Source of the DNA: Lachnospiraceae bacterium
GTDB taxonomy: Bacteria; Bacillota; Clostridia; Lachnospirales; Lachnospiraceae
Assembly (NCBI GenBank): GCA_014804615.1
Contig: JAAUZL010000024.1
Location: forward strand, 288,809 to 352,808
DNA length: 64,000 nucleotides
Reading direction: 5' to 3'
In this document: in pieces, positions 60,134-64,000 of the stretch
How positions within the stretch are numbered: the first letter of the stretch is position 1
How the letters are laid out: each line of letters starts with the position of its first letter
Translations under genes and position numbers: made by a program
Notes under the pieces: generated by a model
The model's input: the letters and a program-made list of their open reading frames with translations, nothing else
Told to the model about the DNA's origin: nothing
The model's database searches: none

Positions 60134-62408
60134 CCGAATTCTCCATCTCCTCTGTTTCCAATTCCCGGCGCGGACGAATCATACGGCCAAGTTCTCCGCA
60201 CCAAAGCGCCGGCAGAAACCGCCGCACCGCAAGCAGAATAATCGTCAGCGCGGATACTATGTCTGCCGCCACAAACCCGGCCACCGGTCCGTATCGTACA
60301 TAGATCCTGTGCTCTCCACCGTCTCCTTTTAGGGAAAAGCGCATACGACCGCCCTCTCCCTTCTCTATCTTCACGGACTCTCCGTTTTCATCTTTGGCAC
60401 GATACCCCAGATAATTCTGCATCGGCAGTTCCAGATAAGCCGTATCAGAATCAGAAACATAGGAAACCGCCGCCTTTGTCCCTTTCTTCTGGTAATCACG
60501 TACCACTACCGACGCGATATCCGATATCACTACGCTTGTGGTTAATTTGTTGTCATCCGCACCATATAACCGCCACTCATGAGGATAAAACAACCCCACG
60601 CTAGTGCCCAGCTTCGTCTCATGTCCCTTGGATGCTGCAGCCTCCGCATTTTTATAGGGCATATGGCTGTTGTCCGTAGGCACCGTGACGACAATCAACA
60701 GATTCAGACCTACCAGCAGTGCAAAAATCGCATTACGGCAGGGCTTTAAGATTTCTGAGCGTTCCAATCCTGCCGCCCCCACAAAGAGAATACAGGCGGA
60801 CGCAGGCCCTAAAAACCGCCAGGGAAATTGCAGCATGGTGGCAATGTTTTCAAATAAGCCATTCGCCATAAGCGCCCTGCTGGGAAAATATCCCGTCGTC
60901 ATAAAGACCAGCGTGATGCCCAGCACCAAAAGATAAAGCAGATACCCATCCTCCCTTGTCATCTTGTCGCGCCGTTCACACAGCAGATAGATCACACCGA
61001 TTCCCAGACATCCAAGCAGTGCAAGCCCCAGTGAAAAATACTGTTTATTATAAAGACTGAGGGACTGTGCCATATTGGAAAGGTTGATCGACTGCTCAAA
61101 ATAGCCGCTCCAGCGCAGCACATCCTTGTTGAGATCCTCATTAAAATAGTAATATAAAAAGGGTGCCAGATACCAGGCGTTTAGCAAAACAGAAAGCCCT
61201 GCTGCCTTGAAAAGCCCTGCATATCTTTTCTCCTGTACAATGCGCACGCAGTAAAACAACACGGTAACCACACAAAATGCCGCCACAAACGCCGCGCTCA
61301 GAATATGACTCTGCAATATCCCGGTAAAGCCAATCACCAGATAATACCATTTTTTCTGATCACCCATGATCACATGATAGATTCCGGCGATCACCAACGG
61401 CCAGAAGATCAGCGCCAGCGTTTCCCCCAAATCTCCTCTTGAAAGAATATTGGTAAAACGATAGGGCATGAGCGTATAGAGCACTACCGCCAGCAGTACA
61501 CTGCGTCTGGACTTTACCATAGATCTCACCGCCGTATAGGCACAGACCGCCGATCCCAGATTCGCCAGAAAAACAAGCGTCTTATAGGAAAAACCCAGAG
61601 AAACTCTACAGATTCTTAGGAATGCTCCTATATACAAAAACAGATAAGGATACATGGCATTCATATAGCCATTATTCTGCAGGCCGTCCGGCAGAATATT
61701 GACCGGTATCTGCCCGTCCAGGATCCCGTCTTTGAGTCCTTCCAGTCTTGCCAGATGGTAACACAGATCATCCCCATTATAGAGATAAGTCTGCATCAGG
61801 GGGGTCGTAGCCAGAAGCGCTGCGCCTAAAATAACACAGATATCTATCAGCCTCTCCTGGGTAAGCCACGCACTGCCACTTCTGCAATACAGCCAGCCCA
61901 AAAGGTTCAACAACAAAAAGACTGCAATGATAAAATAGGTATCCGTATAAAAAAACGTATGCGGTGCAAGCGACAGCTTCTTCACTGTAAGGCCACCGTT
62001 CCCGCTGTAATTAATGCGCAGCTGCAGCTGCTTGCTATCCTTGGACAGCGTAAAATCAGCCGTCAGTTCATTCTCCCAGGAATTGATGGGCCAGGCCGCG
62101 ATCTTGTCACCCTGCTCCCAGAGCTCCAGCACGCTGTCCTTTTGCTCCGCGCTGTAGTACATCTGCACCCTGTAGCTGCCCTTGTTCATGACATAGGACG
62201 GCGTATTTGCCACCACGCCGTATCTGGCCACGGAATCCTGCAGCACAAGCGCATTTTCCGAATCGATCAATCCTACGGTATGCTGCAGTTCAATCCCATT
62301 ATAGACGATCGGCTGTCTGCCCTCATCTCCCAGCCACAAAAGCACCACAAACAGCACTGCCAGCACACCATATATGATTTTACTCTTAATCGATATCGTT
62401 TTTGTCAT
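60123..62408 (-). CDS. Large GT-C-like membrane protein (YfhO-type)
   Basis: The 761-residue protein has an N-terminal helix, an outer beta domain (about 35-150), then a dozen helices and a second outer domain near the C-terminus. The loop TYLYNGDDLCYHLARLEGLK is an acidic N-D-D site with a nearby His, and FTNILSRGDLGETLALIFWP follows. This layout matches YfhO/6-pyruvoyl-tetrahydropterin-synthase-related membrane proteins, GT-C proteins some of which glycosylate lipoteichoic acid. Its substrate here is unknown. GAGGAACC precedes the ATG. Confidence 0.65.
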   Translation of the reverse strand: MTKTISIKSKIIYGVLAVLFVVLLWLGDEGRQPIVYNGIELQHTVGLIDSENALVLQDSVARYGVVANTPSYVMNKGSYRVQMYYSAEQKDSVLELWEQGDKIAAWPINSWENELTADFTLSKDSKQLQLRINYSGNGGLTVKKLSLAPHTFFYTDTYFIIAVFLLLNLLGWLYCRSGSAWLTQERLIDICVILGAALLATTPLMQTYLYNGDDLCYHLARLEGLKDGILDGQIPVNILPDGLQNNGYMNAMYPYLFLYIGAFLRICRVSLGFSYKTLVFLANLGSAVCAYTAVRSMVKSRRSVLLAVVLYTLMPYRFTNILSRGDLGETLALIFWPLVIAGIYHVIMGDQKKWYYLVIGFTGILQSHILSAAFVAAFCVVTVLFYCVRIVQEKRYAGLFKAAGLSVLLNAWYLAPFLYYYFNEDLNKDVLRWSGYFEQSINLSNMAQSLSLYNKQYFSLGLALLGCLGIGVIYLLCERRDKMTREDGYLLYLLVLGITLVFMTTGYFPSRALMANGLFENIATMLQFPWRFLGPASACILFVGAAGLERSEILKPCRNAIFALLVGLNLLIVVTVPTDNSHMPYKNAEAAASKGHETKLGTSVGLFYPHEWRLYGADDNKLTTSVVISDIASVVVRDYQKKGTKAAVSYVSDSDTAYLELPMQNYLGYRAKDENGESVKIEKGEGGRMRFSLKGDGGEHRIYVRYGPVAGFVAADIVSALTIILLAVRRFLPALWCGELGRMIRPRRELETEEMENSDEA

Positions 62409-62440
62409 TTTGGTTCCTCAGGTGCCGTCTATCATATCAG

Positions 62441-63634
62441 CTACATCCGATAGTAGGTTACGATCTTTTTTACTGCCTCGATCACGCTCTCCACATCCTC
62501 ATCGCTCATCGCATAATAGAGCGGCAGAGAAATGATCTCCTCATAAAGTTTCTCCGCATTAGGGCACAGTCCCCGCCGATATCCCAGCTTTTCATAGTAA
62601 GGAAAATAGTAGGTCGGTATATAATGTACGTTGCAGCACACCTTCTCCGCCTTCAGTGCCTCAAAAAACTGTTTTCTGTCGATCCGCAGTTTTTCCGGAA
62701 CGATCCGCAGGATATACAGATGCCTTGTCGTATCCGACTCCGGAATCTCCCGCTGCACAAACAGCTCCGGCAATTCGGAAAACGCCTCGTCATATCTCTT
62801 TACGATCTCTTTTCTGCGGCTGCTGAACATGGGCAGCTTATCCAGCTGGCTGATGATCAACGCCGCCTGCATATCCGTGATGCGGTAATTATAGCCCAGC
62901 GCGATCTGTTCGTAATACCAGGGGCCGTCCGATTCGTTCTCCATCTGCGACTCATCTTTTGTAATACCATGAGCGCGGTACAATACCAGCTTTTTATATA
63001 GCGCCTCATCGTTTGTCAAAACAGCGCCGCCCTCACCGCCTGTCACGGTCTTGACAGGGTGAAAACTAAATGTAGTCATATCCGCAATAGAACCGTTGGT
63101 CCGTCCTTTGTATTTTGTGCCGATCACATGAGCGCCATCCTCGATCAGCGTAAGTCCATGCTTTTTACATATTGCCAGAAGAGGATCCAGATCTACCGAT
63201 TGTCCTGTAAAGTCCACCGCCACCACTGCCTTTGTCCGGGGCGTGATTGCTTCCTCCACCTTCCCTGGATCGATATTGTAGGTCTCCGGATCAATGTCCG
63301 CAAAAACGGGCCTTGCCCCACAGTAAAGCGCACAGTTTGCCGATGCCGCAAAAGTGATAGGAGTCGTGATCACCTCATCTCCCTCACCCACGCCTGCTGC
63401 AAGAGCCGCCATGTGCAGCGCCGCTGTGCCGTTTGCGCAGACCACAGCGTATTTTGCTCCCGTCAGCGCACACAGTTTCTGCTCCAGCTCCCCGATCTTC
63501 GGCCCACAAGTCAGAAAGTCGCTTCGAAGCACCTCCGTCACCGCCTGAATGTCCGCCTCGTCTATATATTGATGCCCGTAAAATATGGGGGTCTCCCTCA
63601 CCGGCTTTCCGCCTTCTATTGCTGGTTTTTCCAT
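62441..63634 (-). CDS. pseC: UDP-4-amino-4,6-dideoxy-L-AltNAc transaminase (PseC)
   Basis: The 397-residue DegT-family enzyme shows YGHQYIDEADIQAVTEVLRS and DFLTCGPKIGELE, ANGTAALHMAALAAGVGEGD, IEDGAHVIGTKYKGRTNGSI and FSFHPVKTVTGGEGGAVLTN, with the Schiff-base Lys in HPVKT. The blocks, including F-H-P-V-K-T-V-T-G-G-E-G-G, are typical of PseC. It aminates the C4 keto group made by PseB. The start at 63634 has a strong GGGAGGAATT. It lies 63 bases after pseB, in the normal pathway order. Confidence 0.92.
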   Translation of the reverse strand: MEKPAIEGGKPVRETPIFYGHQYIDEADIQAVTEVLRSDFLTCGPKIGELEQKLCALTGAKYAVVCANGTAALHMAALAAGVGEGDEVITTPITFAASANCALYCGARPVFADIDPETYNIDPGKVEEAITPRTKAVVAVDFTGQSVDLDPLLAICKKHGLTLIEDGAHVIGTKYKGRTNGSIADMTTFSFHPVKTVTGGEGGAVLTNDEALYKKLVLYRAHGITKDESQMENESDGPWYYEQIALGYNYRITDMQAALIISQLDKLPMFSSRRKEIVKRYDEAFSELPELFVQREIPESDTTRHLYILRIVPEKLRIDRKQFFEALKAEKVCCNVHYIPTYYFPYYEKLGYRRGLCPNAEKLYEEIISLPLYYAMSDEDVESVIEAVKKIVTYYRM

Positions 63635-63697
63635 AATTCCTCCCGTACCAGAGAGAGGACACGCATTTCCACACATGTCCTCCTTGTATTCATTCTT

Positions 63698-64000
63698 CTA
63701 TTTTTCCAGTTCTACTTCTTTTAAAAGCGCTCTGATATCCTCCACACTAAGCCACTCTGTATTGTTGTCAGAGCTGTAAGAAAAGCCTTCCGCTACCTTA
63801 GTACCGGAGAGATCCGGCTGTTGTCTGTTATTCCAGGTCATCTGCGGATAGACGATAAAATGCTTGTCATATTCATAGGTGGTCGCAGAGTCCTCTGTGG
63901 TCACCATGATCTCATGCAGCTTCTCTCCCGGCCGGATTCCCGTCTCTTTTATTTTACATCCCGGCAGCATGGCTTCCGCCAGATCCGTAATCTTAAAAGA
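63698..64000 (-). CDS. pseB: UDP-GlcNAc 4,6-dehydratase (inverting), C-terminal part (PseB)
   Basis: Only the last 100 or so residues are in the window; the frame stays open to the end (FKITDLAEAMLPGCKIKETG). IRPGEKLHEIM and the acidic D-S-x-T-T-Y-E-Y-D-K-H-F block fit PseB/FlaA1-type dehydratases. It makes the first intermediate of the pseudaminic acid pathway by 4,6-dehydration with C5 inversion. The ORF-track start at 63970 is an internal Met, not the true start. Confidence 0.88.
   Translation of the reverse strand, partial: SFKITDLAEAMLPGCKIKETGIRPGEKLHEIMVTTEDSATTYEYDKHFIVYPQMTWNNRQQPDLSGTKVAEGFSYSSDNNTEWLSVEDIRALLKEVELEK

Overview
The window is a ~64 kb surface-glycan locus from a low-to-mid GC, Gram-positive-type anaerobe. 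It is probably a gut clostridium of the Lachnospiraceae kind; this is inferred from protein style, GGAGG-type ribosome sites, a decayed TnpV transposon gene and the gene repertoire, not from a marker gene. Nearly every gene reads on the minus strand, with overlapping or almost touching ends. Transcription therefore runs from high to low coordinates. The only clear plus-strand gene is a TetR-type regulator near 38.0 kb.

Layout, left to right. 1-3.9 kb: a Dlt/MBOAT-like acyl-transfer cassette (MBOAT start, carrier protein, formyltransferase, adenylation enzyme, membrane SGNH protein). 3.9-18.3 kb: a DUF6020-like membrane protein, four family-4 glycosyltransferases, a DUF2334 deacetylase-like protein, a second formyltransferase, TviC/TviB-like UDP-HexNAc 4-epimerase and 6-dehydrogenase, an ATP-grasp enzyme, a PLP enzyme of the ACC-deaminase/D-cysteine-desulfhydrase type, and the priming sugar-phosphate transferase. 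18.3-32.9 kb: PglE/PglF-like enzymes, an O-antigen ligase/polymerase-like protein, a GtrB-like GT2, a GNAT, WecE/RffA and several large GT-C-like membrane proteins. 32.9-38.6 kb: an AT-richer accessory patch (DUF1016 nuclease flanked by a 27-bp direct repeat, a reductase fragment, an LRR-like protein, a metal P-type ATPase with a divergent TetR regulator). 38.6-47.1 kb: acyltransferase, GtrA, a PglK-type ABC flippase, a GtrII glucosyltransferase interrupted at a G10 tract, a bacterial-sialyltransferase-like enzyme, an ATP-grasp enzyme and PseI. 47.1-56.2 kb: a strongly AT-rich inserted island. 56.2-64.0 kb: PseF, an aminotransferase-PseG fusion, a GT2, a YfhO-like membrane protein, PseC and the 3' end of PseB.

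How it works together. PseB, PseC, the PseG module, PseI and PseF give nearly all of a CMP-pseudaminic acid pathway; the acetylation step (PseH) could be the GNAT at 27.5 kb. The GT with sialyltransferase motifs at 43.6 kb is the likely user of the CMP-sugar. PglF/PglE, TviB/TviC and WecE supply further amino and acidic sugars. The PglC-type transferase primes the lipid carrier, GT4/GT2 enzymes extend, the PglK-type transporter flips and the O-antigen-ligase-like protein may polymerise. GtrA, GtrB and GtrII-like proteins suggest a side-branch glucosylation that may switch on and off through the poly-G tract.

The most notable feature is the island at 49.2-55.5 kb. It is an operon-like run of a NurA-like nuclease, a HerA-like ATPase, an Hsp90/GHKL-type ATPase and a radical SAM enzyme, followed by an AlbA_2/GHKL protein. 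It splits pseF from pseI and is bordered by a TnpV remnant, a decayed XRE regulator and a 12-bp-spaced repeat array. I know of no described system with this exact combination and treat it as a candidate new defence or DNA-processing system. No tRNA, rRNA or CRISPR array was seen.
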